Source: Acidisarcina polymorpha | GTDB taxonomy: Bacteria > Acidobacteriota > Terriglobia > Terriglobales > Acidobacteriaceae | Direction of reading: 5' to 3' | NCBI RefSeq assembly: GCF_003330725.1 | Contig: NZ_CP030840.1 | Coordinates: 1,860,001-1,924,000 of the forward strand | DNA length: 64,000 nucleotides | In this document: piece by piece, positions 1 to 7,887 of the stretch | Position numbering within the stretch: the first letter of the stretch is position 1 | Layout: each line of letters starts with the position of its first letter | The notes under the pieces: generated by a model | The model's input: the letters and a program-made list of their open reading frames with translations, nothing else | The model's database searches: none | Told to the model about the DNA's origin: nothing | Translations under genes and position numbers: made by a program

Positions 1-1
1 T

Positions 2-1798
2 CTGGCTCATCAAATCGTCTTCGCCACCCGGCATGCGCTTGAAATCGGCTTCAAAAACCATCCCGTCGACTCGAAGCATCCCGAGGAACTGCGAAAGTCG
101 GTAGCCGTCTCGCTTCGCGAAGACCAGGGTCTTTCGGCGATGCTGAACTCGGTGATCCGGTATTCGCCGACTGTCTTCGACATCTCGATCGCCGACTGGA
201 ATGGCCTCATCCTTGTCAGCACGGATGTCGGGCAGAACGATCAACCGGTTCCCCCTCGCCCGGATTTCTCAGAGATGCGCAATGGCACACTGGTTCATCT
301 CATCCAGGCGGTCTTCGGCAAACCACGGGTGTATGACGTGTCTCTGGGCGCCGAGCGGAATGGCGAACGTGAGCAGAACGGAAAGCCCTTCCTCACTGTC
401 CGCATTGGCATTCGCAGTAGCTTCCTGAGCAACTCCTTCCAGCCATGGCTGATTGGCGCCTTCACCTTTTCAGGAGTGGCAATTCTTGGTGCGCTGCTCG
501 TCTCCGCGTTCGTAGCAAATCTCGCCCTGCAGCCCCTCACCCAGATCAGCGAACGCCTCGATGCATTCGCCCAAGCGGAAATGACGGGAGAATTGGAGAG
601 CGGCTACTCGAGCGATGCAGTCGTCCAGGTGTCCTACAAAATTGAGCGTCTGGGCCGGCGCATGCGGAATGTCGAAGAGGTCTTCTCCGCGCTCAAGGAG
701 AATCTCGACCAGATCATGACCAATCTCGAAGACGGCATCCTGCTCTTCACCCGGGATGCGCGTGCCGTGCTGGTCAGCGACTCGGTGGAACGCTTTCTCG
801 GTATGGGAAGGAACCAGATTCTCGGCGTCGAGATACACGAAATCTTCGATCGAACCACGGTGCTCGGCTCGACGGTTCGGGACGCCTTCGACGCCGGCGT
901 TTCGATCGTTCAAGAAGAAATCACCACGGAGACCGGGCGGCGCGTCCAGATCTCCCTCGATTTTATCCACGACGATCATCAGGCCGACCGCCGCCAGACC
1001 CTGGGAGCGCTCCTCACTTTGCACGATCTCGAATCCGTCAGGGAAATCGAGAGCGAACTGGAGCTGTCTCGCAGAATGGCGGCGATCGGGAGGCTCACCT
1101 CCGGGGTGGGCCACGAGGTCAAAAACCCGATCAACGCGATCGTTGTCCATCTCGAGCTTCTACGCAACAAACTAGACGGCTCCGATGATCGAGCGCTTCG
1201 CCATCTCGAGATCATCCAGAGCGAGATCCAGCGGCTGGACCGGGTAGTACAAACTTTGGTCGACTTCTCCCGCCCGGTCGAGTTGCAATTGCAGGAACAG
1301 GATCTTCGCGAGGTTGTCTCCAGCGTGCTTCTGCTTGCGTCGGCCGAGTTTGAGACCCGCGACGTTCAGGTAACCAGCCTGTTGCCCGACAGTCCGGTGC
1401 TGGCAAAGATCGATTCCGATTTGATGAAGCAGGCCCTTCTCAACGTAGTTCTAAATGGCGCGCAGGCCATGGCCGACGGTGGAAAGCTGGAAGTCAAGCT
1501 GAACGCTGACGGCCGGATCGCCACCATCAGCATCCGCGACCACGGCGAAGGTATCCCCGAGGAGATCCGCCAGAAGATCTTCGATCTGTACTTTACGACC
1601 AAGCGGGACGGAAGTGGGATTGGCTTAGCCATGACTTATCGGATTCTTCAACTACATAATGGCCAGGTTGACGTACAATCACAGCCTGGGAAAGGTACAA
1701 CTTTTGTGTTAGCTCTGCCTTTGTCCAATGTCACTGATGTAAGACTGCGCAATTTTCTGCCAACTGGCACGGCGCTCTCTAAGGAGCCGAGAGGATGA
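2..1798 (+). CDS. sensor histidine kinase (5' truncated by window edge)
   Basis: Membrane-bound two-component sensor kinase that should autophosphorylate on histidine and pass phosphate to a response regulator outside the window. The frame is open back to base 2, so the N-terminus, probably including a first membrane segment, is missing. An extracytoplasmic part is followed by a membrane segment near 425-510 ([20 protein letters not shown]), a HAMP-like linker, a PAS-like domain near 700-1030, a HisKA domain with phospho-acceptor His in [14 protein letters not shown] (codon at 1112-1114), and an HATPase_c domain with the [13 protein letters not shown]-box near 1612. The stop overlaps the next start (ATGA), so the downstream lipoprotein is translationally coupled. 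The fold is certain; the signal sensed is unknown. Confidence 0.93.
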   Translation: MAHQIVFATRHALEIGFKNHPVDSKHPEELRKSVAVSLREDQGLSAMLNSVIRYSPTVFDISIADWNGLILVSTDVGQNDQPVPPRPDFSEMRNGTLVHLIQAVFGKPRVYDVSLGAERNGEREQNGKPFLTVRIGIRSSFLSNSFQPWLIGAFTFSGVAILGALLVSAFVANLALQPLTQISERLDAFAQAEMTGELESGYSSDAVVQVSYKIERLGRRMRNVEEVFSALKENLDQIMTNLEDGILLFTRDARAVLVSDSVERFLGMGRNQILGVEIHEIFDRTTVLGSTVRDAFDAGVSIVQEEITTETGRRVQISLDFIHDDHQADRRQTLGALLTLHDLESVREIESELELSRRMAAIGRLTSGVGHEVKNPINAIVVHLELLRNKLDGSDDRALRHLEIIQSEIQRLDRVVQTLVDFSRPVELQLQEQDLREVVSSVLLLASAEFETRDVQVTSLLPDSPVLAKIDSDLMKQALLNVVLNGAQAMADGGKLEVKLNADGRIATISIRDHGEGIPEEIRQKIFDLYFTTKRDGSGIGLAMTYRILQLHNGQVDVQSQPGKGTTFVLALPLSNVTDVRLRNFLPTGTALSKEPRG

Positions 1799-2502
1799 AC
1801 TCCGCGGGCAAACACGCGGTGGTCACGCTGCTCATGATTTCGATCGCGGGTTGCGTGGAGAAGAAGACTACGCCCATTCAGCCGGCCACGGCTCAAGCTC
1901 CATCGACAGATGCGGGCAAGCCGGGAGCTTTGTACCCGCCGCCGCTCACATCGACGCAGTCTCAGCCCGAACAGCCACCCCCTCCGCCAGCTCCAGAGGT
2001 CGCGGAGACCGAACCAGCGCCTGCACCGGAGCCACCACCCCAGAAGACTAAGAAGCCAACGGGCACCACCCGCAAGCCCAAGCCATCTGCCTCGTCGCCC
2101 TCCTCGAAGACCGGTACGAATCCCTCCGACAATGGCGATGCTGCGAGTGCCGCGGCGCAAACGCCTGTCCCCGCTAGTCCGGCACCGCAGAACGAACAAT
2201 CGCCGACGGTTCTAGCTTCGAGCGGCGAACCCGCACCCGCATCCCCGATTGGTCATCTTTCTACCGGAGATGTCTCCGGACAAACCCAAACGCGCAAGGA
2301 GACGGCCGACCTGATCACTGGTACTGAAAACGGTCTCAACGGCATCAAACGGGCGTTGAGTGCACAGGAGCAGGAAACCGCGAATCAAATCAGGGCGTTC
2401 CTGACCAAAGCCAAGGCGGCACTCGGAAACGAGGACTTAGACGGCGCTCTTATCCTGGCAACTAAGGCCAAGGTGTTGCTCGACGAGCTTAATAAGACCT
2501 AA
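1795..2502 (+). CDS. proline/alanine-rich lipoprotein with helical C-terminal tail
   Basis: No enzymatic function recognised. The 235-residue protein starts with a signal peptide ending in lipobox ISIAGC, so Cys20 should be lipidated. Residues about 25-165 are low-complexity Pro/Ala/Ser/Thr, likely an extended periplasmic linker. The last 60 residues are predicted helical and resemble the C-terminal tail of the Ser/Thr kinase at 39363-40895 (11 of 34 aligned positions identical by eye). Its start overlaps the stop of the upstream histidine kinase by 4 bp, which suggests a shared role in signalling at the envelope. It ends 21 bp before the convergent nadK. The lipoprotein assignment is firm; the role is unknown. 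Confidence 0.8.
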   Translation: MNSAGKHAVVTLLMISIAGCVEKKTTPIQPATAQAPSTDAGKPGALYPPPLTSTQSQPEQPPPPPAPEVAETEPAPAPEPPPQKTKKPTGTTRKPKPSASSPSSKTGTNPSDNGDAASAAAQTPVPASPAPQNEQSPTVLASSGEPAPASPIGHLSTGDVSGQTQTRKETADLITGTENGLNGIKRALSAQEQETANQIRAFLTKAKAALGNEDLDGALILATKAKVLLDELNKT

Positions 2503-2523
2503 CACGCTCACAATCCACTGCTC

Positions 2524-3381
2524 CTACCGTTCTCCCCATTTCAACTTGGCCCGCAGAACATCGAAGAAGGCGGGGGGCTTCATTCGCACCAGCTTCACGC
2601 AGTATTTCGACCGCCTGCAGTGCAGTTCATCCCCCACCCGTAGCTGCACCGCCTCCTGACCATCCACGGTGAGATAGGTTTGGTCGGGAATGCCTTCTAC
2701 GCTCACTGACACTTCAGCGTCCCCGCGCACCACGATCGGACGAAGCGTTAGCAGATGTGGACAGATCGGAGTGATCACTAATGCATCAACATCAGGCGCC
2801 AGGATCGGTCCGGCAGCAGCCAGCGAATAGGCGGTAGACCCGGTTGGCGTCGCAACGATCACCCCATCCGCACGGAAGGAAGCAGCCAACTGGCCGGCGA
2901 GCTTCACGGTGAAGTCGCCCATACGCGCAATCGCGCCCTTCGACACGACGATGTCGTTGAGCGCTTCGTACTCGCTCTCGACCTTACCGTCGCGCTGGAT
3001 CTCGACATGCAACATCGCGCGCGAATCCATTGTGGAACAGTTCTCGCACCAGGCCTCCAGAGTGGGATACAGATCGGCCAACCGCACTTCAGTCAGGAAG
3101 CCTAACGATCCAAGATTCACGCTCAGAATCGGTATGTCCGATTTTGCCAGTGCGCGAGCGGCCGCCAGCAAGGTGCCATCCCCGCCTAGAACGATCGCCA
3201 ACTCTGGTCCCAGCGCCGCCATTTCGTGGCGCGGTACAACCGGAGCGTCGCGCGTATAGTTGCCACTGACCGGATCGAGAACCGGGTTGAGGCCATGGGC
3301 TCGCATCCAGAGAATCAATTCCGGGATCAGAACGCAAAGTTCTTCCTTCTGCGGCTTGGAGAGGATAACGACAGTTCTCAT
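2524..3381 (-). CDS. nadK: NAD kinase
   Basis: Cytosolic enzyme phosphorylating NAD+ to NADP+ with ATP or polyphosphate. The diagnostic GGDGT motif (IVLGGDGTLLAAAR), the NLGSLGFLTE segment and the GSTAYSLAAAGPI nucleotide-binding stretch are all present, and the length of 285 residues is normal. The open frame extends upstream to 3432, but the start at 3381 (MRTVVILSKPQ) is preferred because it matches the family N-terminus and has GGAG just upstream, while the extra 17 residues look unlike the family. It lies on the same strand as tlyA, about 160 bp downstream of it. A tlyA-nadK neighbourhood is common in bacteria, so co-transcription is plausible. Confidence 0.95.
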   Translation of the reverse strand: MRTVVILSKPQKEELCVLIPELILWMRAHGLNPVLDPVSGNYTRDAPVVPRHEMAALGPELAIVLGGDGTLLAAARALAKSDIPILSVNLGSLGFLTEVRLADLYPTLEAWCENCSTMDSRAMLHVEIQRDGKVESEYEALNDIVVSKGAIARMGDFTVKLAGQLAASFRADGVIVATPTGSTAYSLAAAGPILAPDVDALVITPICPHLLTLRPIVVRGDAEVSVSVEGIPDQTYLTVDGQEAVQLRVGDELHCRRSKYCVKLVRMKPPAFFDVLRAKLKWGER

Positions 3382-3538
3382 GGAACTCCAGTTTACCCAA
3401 TGCCCTGCCGCCCTTGATGGGTCCAGCTTCAAAGTGGCTCCGGACTGAACGGAAATGACGCTGCTATGGCCGGCTTACCCGGCGCGACTTAGCGCCTGGG
3501 AGGAAATCGGCGGGGAGTGAAATCAGCTGCTACTTGCT

Positions 3539-4318
3539 CTAGCCTGGCGATGCGGAACCCGTATCTTCTTCGGCTTCACCCGGCCCGTTTAGGAGCGCAT
3601 GCAACAGAAACTCGCGATTCCCTTCCGCGCCCAGTATCGGCGAATCTATCAAATCGATCTCCCGCCCCGTCAGCCGTTCGAGACAAGCGCGGACCCGGTC
3701 GATCGCCAGCTGATGACCTTCGGCATCCCGCACGATGCCACCCTTGCCGACATACTCGCGACCGGCTTCAAATTGCGGCTTGACCAACACGACGATCTCC
3801 TGCAACGAACTACCCGCGGCAGCCACGACCGGCGGCAGAACGAGCGTCGCTGAAATGAACGACACGTCCATCGCCACGAAGCTGATACCTGCGGGCAGGT
3901 CACCCGGCTTCAAGTGCCGCGCATTGGTCCGCTCCATCAGCGAGACCCGGACGTCGGCTCTAAGTTTTTGTGCAATCTGGCCATAGCCGGTGTCAATTGC
4001 AAGCACCGTGGACGCACCATGCTGAAGCATGCAGTCCGTGAATCCGCCAGTCGACGCGCCGACATCCGCACAGAATCTGCCGCTCAAATCCACTTGCCAG
4101 TGTTTCAATGCAGCCTCAAGTTTCAGTCCGCCCCGCCCGACATAGAGAGGATCCTCGCCTAACATCCTTAACAAGGCATCTGGAGCGACCGGCGATCCTG
4201 GTTTGTCCACTTTCTGCTCATTGACCAGCACTCGTCCTGCGAAGATCATCGCCTGGGCGCGTTCTCGAGTCGCCGCAATTCCGCGCTCGACGAGCAACTT
4301 GTCTAGCCGTACCTTCAT
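3539..4318 (-). CDS. tlyA: TlyA-family rRNA 2'-O-methyltransferase (S4 domain + FtsJ fold)
   Basis: RNA methyltransferase of the TlyA/hemolysin A family, whose characterised members 2'-O-methylate cytidines of 16S and/or 23S rRNA using S-adenosylmethionine. Residues 1-60 form an S4 RNA-binding domain (VRLDKLLVERGIAATRERAQ). A Rossmann-like FtsJ domain follows, with SAM-binding motif ADVGASTGGFTDCML and the downstream VAMDVSFIS and LVKPQFEAGRE segments that carry catalytic residues. The length (259 aa) is typical. Despite the historical hemolysin name, a haemolytic role is not implied. It is transcribed with nadK on the minus strand and lies divergent from the ECF sigma gene about 100 bp away. 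Confidence 0.93.
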   Translation of the reverse strand: MKVRLDKLLVERGIAATRERAQAMIFAGRVLVNEQKVDKPGSPVAPDALLRMLGEDPLYVGRGGLKLEAALKHWQVDLSGRFCADVGASTGGFTDCMLQHGASTVLAIDTGYGQIAQKLRADVRVSLMERTNARHLKPGDLPAGISFVAMDVSFISATLVLPPVVAAAGSSLQEIVVLVKPQFEAGREYVGKGGIVRDAEGHQLAIDRVRACLERLTGREIDLIDSPILGAEGNREFLLHALLNGPGEAEEDTGSASPG

Positions 4319-4396
4319 CTAGTACACCGGATTCACATCAGATTCGCGATCTCTAGAAAGCTATGCTTAAATCTACAGGGACGCGACCGCTCTTTT

Positions 4397-4415
4397 CTGT
4401 GCCGAAGCGGCACAG
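4397..4415 (+). promoter_or_regulatory. 8-bp perfect hairpin directly before the ECF sigma start
   Basis: CTGTGCCG (4397-4404) pairs exactly with CGGCACAG (4408-4415) across a 3-nt AAG loop, and the ATG follows 7 nt later. The hairpin occupies the place where a Shine-Dalgarno sequence would sit, and no other clear SD is visible. It could repress translation or be an operator palindrome; this is inferred from position alone. Confidence 0.45.
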
Positions 4416-4422
4416 CTTCTAA

Positions 4423-5073
4423 ATGCCTGAAGACTCTCCAAATCCGCTACCGTCCCCTGCACGTACTAATAGCAGTGACCCGGGGAATTCAAGCTTGGTA
4501 GCCGCCAAAGCAGCCGAGGATGCTGCTCTGTTGGCCTTGGTAGGACAGGGAGATCAGCAGGCGATGGCCTCCCTCTTCGATCGTTATTCCGGGATCGTGT
4601 ATTCGGTCGCATTGCGGGTCTTGAAGGACACCGGGCAGGCCGAGGATGTGATGCAGGAGATCTTCATTCAGGTTTGGAAGAAACCCAGCGCCTTTGTTTC
4701 GGGCCGGGGCTCACTCGGCGCCTGGTTGGTGGTTGTGGCCCGTAACCGGGCGATTGATTCGCTGCGTCGCCGCCGGCCGACAGATTCAGTCGACGACGTA
4801 GTTCTCGCCGCGTCCACTGATCTTGGGGCAGAGGCGGAACGGAACCACCTGATGGAGAAGGTGCGCGCCTTTCTGCACCAGCTTCCACCAGAGCAGCAAA
4901 AGTCTGTCGAACTAGCTTATTTCGAGGGCCTGAGTCACTCGGAGATAGCGGAGAAGACCGGCGATCCACTGGGTACCGTAAAGACGCGAATTCGATTGGC
5001 ATTGATTTCGTTGAGGAAGGCGATGCACGGAAGTCCCTCCCCAGGCCAGACCGTACAAGGAGAAGCAAGCTAA
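4423..5073 (+). CDS. ECF-type RNA polymerase sigma factor
   Basis: Alternative sigma factor that redirects RNA polymerase to a stress or envelope regulon. Region 2 lies around residues 45-110 (LFDRYSGIVYSVALRVLKDTGQAEDVMQEIF, of which VMQEIFIQVW is the core) and region 4 around 145-200 with the HTH segment YFEGLSHSEIAEKTGDPLGTV. The first 35 residues are a non-conserved Pro/Ser-rich extension. The next gene, starting 2 bp downstream, encodes a zinc-finger, RskA-like membrane anti-sigma factor, the usual operon partner, so activity is probably controlled by regulated release from the membrane. A hairpin covers the ribosome-binding region. Confidence 0.93.
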   Translation: MPEDSPNPLPSPARTNSSDPGNSSLVAAKAAEDAALLALVGQGDQQAMASLFDRYSGIVYSVALRVLKDTGQAEDVMQEIFIQVWKKPSAFVSGRGSLGAWLVVVARNRAIDSLRRRRPTDSVDDVVLAASTDLGAEAERNHLMEKVRAFLHQLPPEQQKSVELAYFEGLSHSEIAEKTGDPLGTVKTRIRLALISLRKAMHGSPSPGQTVQGEAS

Positions 5074-5075
5074 CC

Positions 5076-5957
5076 GTGAACGTGCAACACATCTCGGAAG
5101 AGGACCTGATCCTCTACTCCATGCAGTCGCTCTCGGCGGGCGAAACCGCCACGGCGGAGCTGCATCTGGAGAACTGCACCGAGTGCAGCGCCCGCCTCGC
5201 CGAGATTGCCGGAGATCTTGCCCTGCTCGCGCTTAGCGTTCCTCAACAGGCCGCTCCTGCTGGCGCACGCGACCGTTTCCTTAGTCGCATCGCTACCGAG
5301 GTCCAAGCCCCTCATCTGAGCAACAGTGCTGCTTCGAGCGCTGAGATGACGCCGGCCCCCTCACCTGTTCTACAGAAGACTGAGCCGCCTACCAATGTTG
5401 AAACTCCCGAGGTCGCGAGAGAAGTCAGGCCCAAGCGGAACTGGTTCCCGATCCTCGTGCCATGGGCGGCTGCTTTCGCCATGCTTGCCGTAGCGGGATA
5501 TCTGGGTTCCAAAAACCAGAAGCTCGAGGAGCTTCTCAATACCGATAAAGGCCAGATCGCCCGGCTTTCTGTCGATTCTGCCCGGGCACAGCAACTCATC
5601 GATACGCTTACTTCCCCGGAGGCGAAGCAGGTCACGCTCACCGAAGGAAAAGGAACACCCCCTCCCACTGGTCACACCAGCTATCTCGCCGATCGAGGCG
5701 CGCTTGTCTTCGTTGGCAACAATCTCAAGCCAATCCCGGCGAACAAGACGTATGAGCTGTGGATTATCCCCGCCAATGGAAAACCGCCGGTTCCCGCTGG
5801 ACTCTTCCGCCCTGACGATAAGGGAAGTGCGAGCGTCATTCTCCCCAAACTGCCTGAAGGAGTTCCTGCCAAGGCATTTGGGGTGACCGTCGAGAACGCA
5901 GAAGGGGCGACCAGCCCGACTCTGCCGATCGTCCTCGCTGGGGCTGCCGGCCTCTAG
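5076..5957 (+). CDS. RskA-like membrane anti-sigma factor
   Basis: Single-pass membrane protein that should sequester the ECF sigma factor encoded just upstream. An N-terminal zinc-associated anti-sigma domain carries HLENCTECSARL, a His-x3-Cys-x2-Cys signature. A Pro/Ser linker is followed by a transmembrane helix near residues 125-145 (PWAAAFAMLAVAGYLG), a coiled segment, and a C-terminal extracytoplasmic RskA domain (residues about 190-293: YELWIIPANGKPPVPAG and VTVENAEG). The start is GTG 2 bp after the sigma stop, with AAGGAG about 13 nt upstream. In mycobacterial RskA-SigK, sequential proteolysis frees the sigma factor; a similar mechanism here is inferred. Confidence 0.88.
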   Translation: MNVQHISEEDLILYSMQSLSAGETATAELHLENCTECSARLAEIAGDLALLALSVPQQAAPAGARDRFLSRIATEVQAPHLSNSAASSAEMTPAPSPVLQKTEPPTNVETPEVAREVRPKRNWFPILVPWAAAFAMLAVAGYLGSKNQKLEELLNTDKGQIARLSVDSARAQQLIDTLTSPEAKQVTLTEGKGTPPPTGHTSYLADRGALVFVGNNLKPIPANKTYELWIIPANGKPPVPAGLFRPDDKGSASVILPKLPEGVPAKAFGVTVENAEGATSPTLPIVLAGAAGL

Positions 5958-6350
5958 ATGATTGCGGTCCTAGTCTTGACTCTTGAGACTTGCGAAGTCC
6001 GGCCTTTTCTCAACAAAGTCCCTTGAGGCAACCGGGTGCTTGCCCGCGCCGGAAGCGAAATCCTTTGGCGCGTAGTCTGGCCCTGACGGATTATCTCCAG
6101 CGCGGACCATCCATCGGCTATAGTCCCGATAACGTACTAACACAGGAAGGAAAAGCTGGAGAGAAGAGAAGGTCCCTTAGCATCCCGTATGGGATGTGCT
6201 TGACGACGACTGTACCTCCAAGTGGCTTCCACGAGCAAGGGCTGAGCGTTCGACCATAGCGACACGAGATCTGCCGAAGAGCGCAGTCTCCACTGTACTC
6301 AAAATGAAGTCTCAACCAAGTGAAAGGCCGAATCATTATCTACGAGGTCC
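5958..6350. other. non-coding interval between anti-sigma gene and IS110 transposase
   Basis: About 390 bp with no convincing gene. It contains a 6-bp hairpin CATCCC-GTAT-GGGATG at 6181-6196 and a small GACTT-GCG-AAGTC stem near 5987-5999, just after the anti-sigma gene and followed by a T-rich run. The right end of the IS110 element should fall somewhere in the last 100 bp, but no terminal repeat could be recognised. Confidence 0.5.
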
Positions 6351-7628
6351 TTACGGCCTCGACGGCCCAGGTGAAGCGGCTCTTCCACTTGGTGCCGCTG
6401 CCTCATAGAAGCAGCGGAAGTCGGTACCGGTCTTGATGATCCCATGAGCCACGCGAGCCATCTTGGCGGCGACGGCGACATACGCCATACGCTTGCGGTC
6501 GGCACTGGCAGGATCACGCCGGAGATATCGTTCGAACTTGTCTCGGAAGCTGTTCTCTCGCAGCCTCACAGCCACAGTGGCGGCCATCCAGAAGGCGCAG
6601 CGAAGCCGTGCGTTGCCGTATTTCGACAGCTTGGTCGCTCCTCGAAACTGGCCCGACTGCTGAGTCGAGAGATCGAGGCCACAGAACTTGAGGAACTGAC
6701 GATGGTGATTGAAGCGGCGCAGGTCGCCGGCTTCGGCCAGGATCGTGAGCGCCAGGATAGGGCCGATGCCTGGCATCTGCTGGAGACGCCTGAAGTCGAC
6801 GTTTTCCTTCAGGTGAAGCGCAGCTCGTTGTTCCAGTTGATCGCGGAGCTGGCAGAGTCGGATCATCTCGCCGAGTACGACGCGGAACATCGCAACGGCC
6901 TCTGAGTCCTCAGCAACGGGGATCCCGATGGAGGACTGGGCCGTGCGGTAAATATCCTCTAGCAGCCGCTGTTTACTTACCTTGCGTCCGACGACCGTCC
7001 ACGCTTGCTGAACGAAGTCTTCCATCGAGAGGCGTGCAATCAGGGCAGGCGTGGGGAAGACCTGAAGGAACGCGAGAAGCCACTCAGAACGCGTGGCATG
7101 ATAATACCGCTCTATCTCCGGAAAGTAGAGCGGCAGGTAATGGGTCAAGAGCCGATGCTGGGTCCGGGTCTTCTCAAGAGAGATCTGCGCATAGGTGAGC
7201 GACAGCTCCTGAAAGTCATGGATCTGGTTCACGAGCGGGTCATGGTAGTGCTGAGTCACGCCGGTCTTGAGCAGATGGAGCAGGACCTGGGCGTCCTTCG
7301 GATCGTTCTTGTCCCAGGAGTTATGCATGGCTTCGCGGGTTCGCGCCACAGCGAGGGACGCGATCAGCTCCAGATGGAAACCCTCGGCCTGCAGAAAGTG
7401 CGCCAGCGGCCTATGGTAGTTCCCAGTGGCCTCGAAGACGATGCGCACCGGGTGCTTCAAGCCATGAAGAAAGTCGGCAAACAGTCGGAACTCGACTGCG
7501 GTGTTGGGCAGGATCAGGCGCTTGCGGCTCTTCCATCCCGGAGCTTCGATCAGGACATCGTGACGGAGCTTGGCAATATCGATCGCTACCAGAACGGTGG
7601 ACGGTTGAGTAGGCTGGACAAGGGACAT
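6351..7628 (-). CDS. IS110-family DEDD transposase/recombinase
   Basis: RNA-guided recombinase of the IS110 family, 425 residues. The N-terminal RuvC-like DEDD domain shows D17 (VAIDIAK), E66 (VFEATGNY), and D109 and D112 (KNDPKDAQ). A middle coiled region is followed by the C-terminal Transposase_20 domain with the helix-hairpin-helix MPGIGPILALTILAEAGDL and the candidate serine nucleophile S335 in KLSKYGNARLR. The start at 7628 (MSLVQPTQ) is preferred over 7661 because AGGAG lies 6 nt upstream. All catalytic motifs are intact, so the element may be active. The protein is somewhat longer than many family members and ends in a Pro/Ser-rich tail. Confidence 0.95.
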   Translation of the reverse strand: MSLVQPTQPSTVLVAIDIAKLRHDVLIEAPGWKSRKRLILPNTAVEFRLFADFLHGLKHPVRIVFEATGNYHRPLAHFLQAEGFHLELIASLAVARTREAMHNSWDKNDPKDAQVLLHLLKTGVTQHYHDPLVNQIHDFQELSLTYAQISLEKTRTQHRLLTHYLPLYFPEIERYYHATRSEWLLAFLQVFPTPALIARLSMEDFVQQAWTVVGRKVSKQRLLEDIYRTAQSSIGIPVAEDSEAVAMFRVVLGEMIRLCQLRDQLEQRAALHLKENVDFRRLQQMPGIGPILALTILAEAGDLRRFNHHRQFLKFCGLDLSTQQSGQFRGATKLSKYGNARLRCAFWMAATVAVRLRENSFRDKFERYLRRDPASADRKRMAYVAVAAKMARVAHGIIKTGTDFRCFYEAAAPSGRAASPGPSRP

Positions 7629-7639
7629 GGTTGGTTCTC

Positions 7640-7860
7640 TCCTAAAAGTGAAAGTAGGCATACGTTCAGCTTAGGAGACCTACGGCCAGCCATGGCCCAG
7701 GAAGTCGGATCTCGGTCGCTACGCTCCCCAAACCTGACTTCCTGCCTTCCTCAACCTCTTCCTTCCAAGTGCTTCGTGTGGTGCTATGGGCTAGAGTTTC
7801 CCCATCAGCCTGTGTGGAGGACAGACGACTCTGACCCTCGGTTCGCACCGGATCGGCTGC
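7640..7860 (-). ncRNA. candidate IS110 bridge RNA region
   Basis: Non-coding 5' flank of the transposase gene. On the minus strand CAGGAAGTC and GACTTCCTG (+ strand positions 7736-7744 and 7698-7706) form a perfect 9-bp stem enclosing 29 nt that could be an internal guide loop. A second short GGCC...GGCC stem lies around 7684-7697. Bridge RNAs of IS110-group elements such as IS621 come from this position and consist of stem-loops with large internal loops. The exact ends, both loops and expression are not determinable here; the call rests on position and one clear stem. Confidence 0.35.
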
Positions 7861-7887
7861 AATGCTCTTCAACGGTCCCATCCTTGT

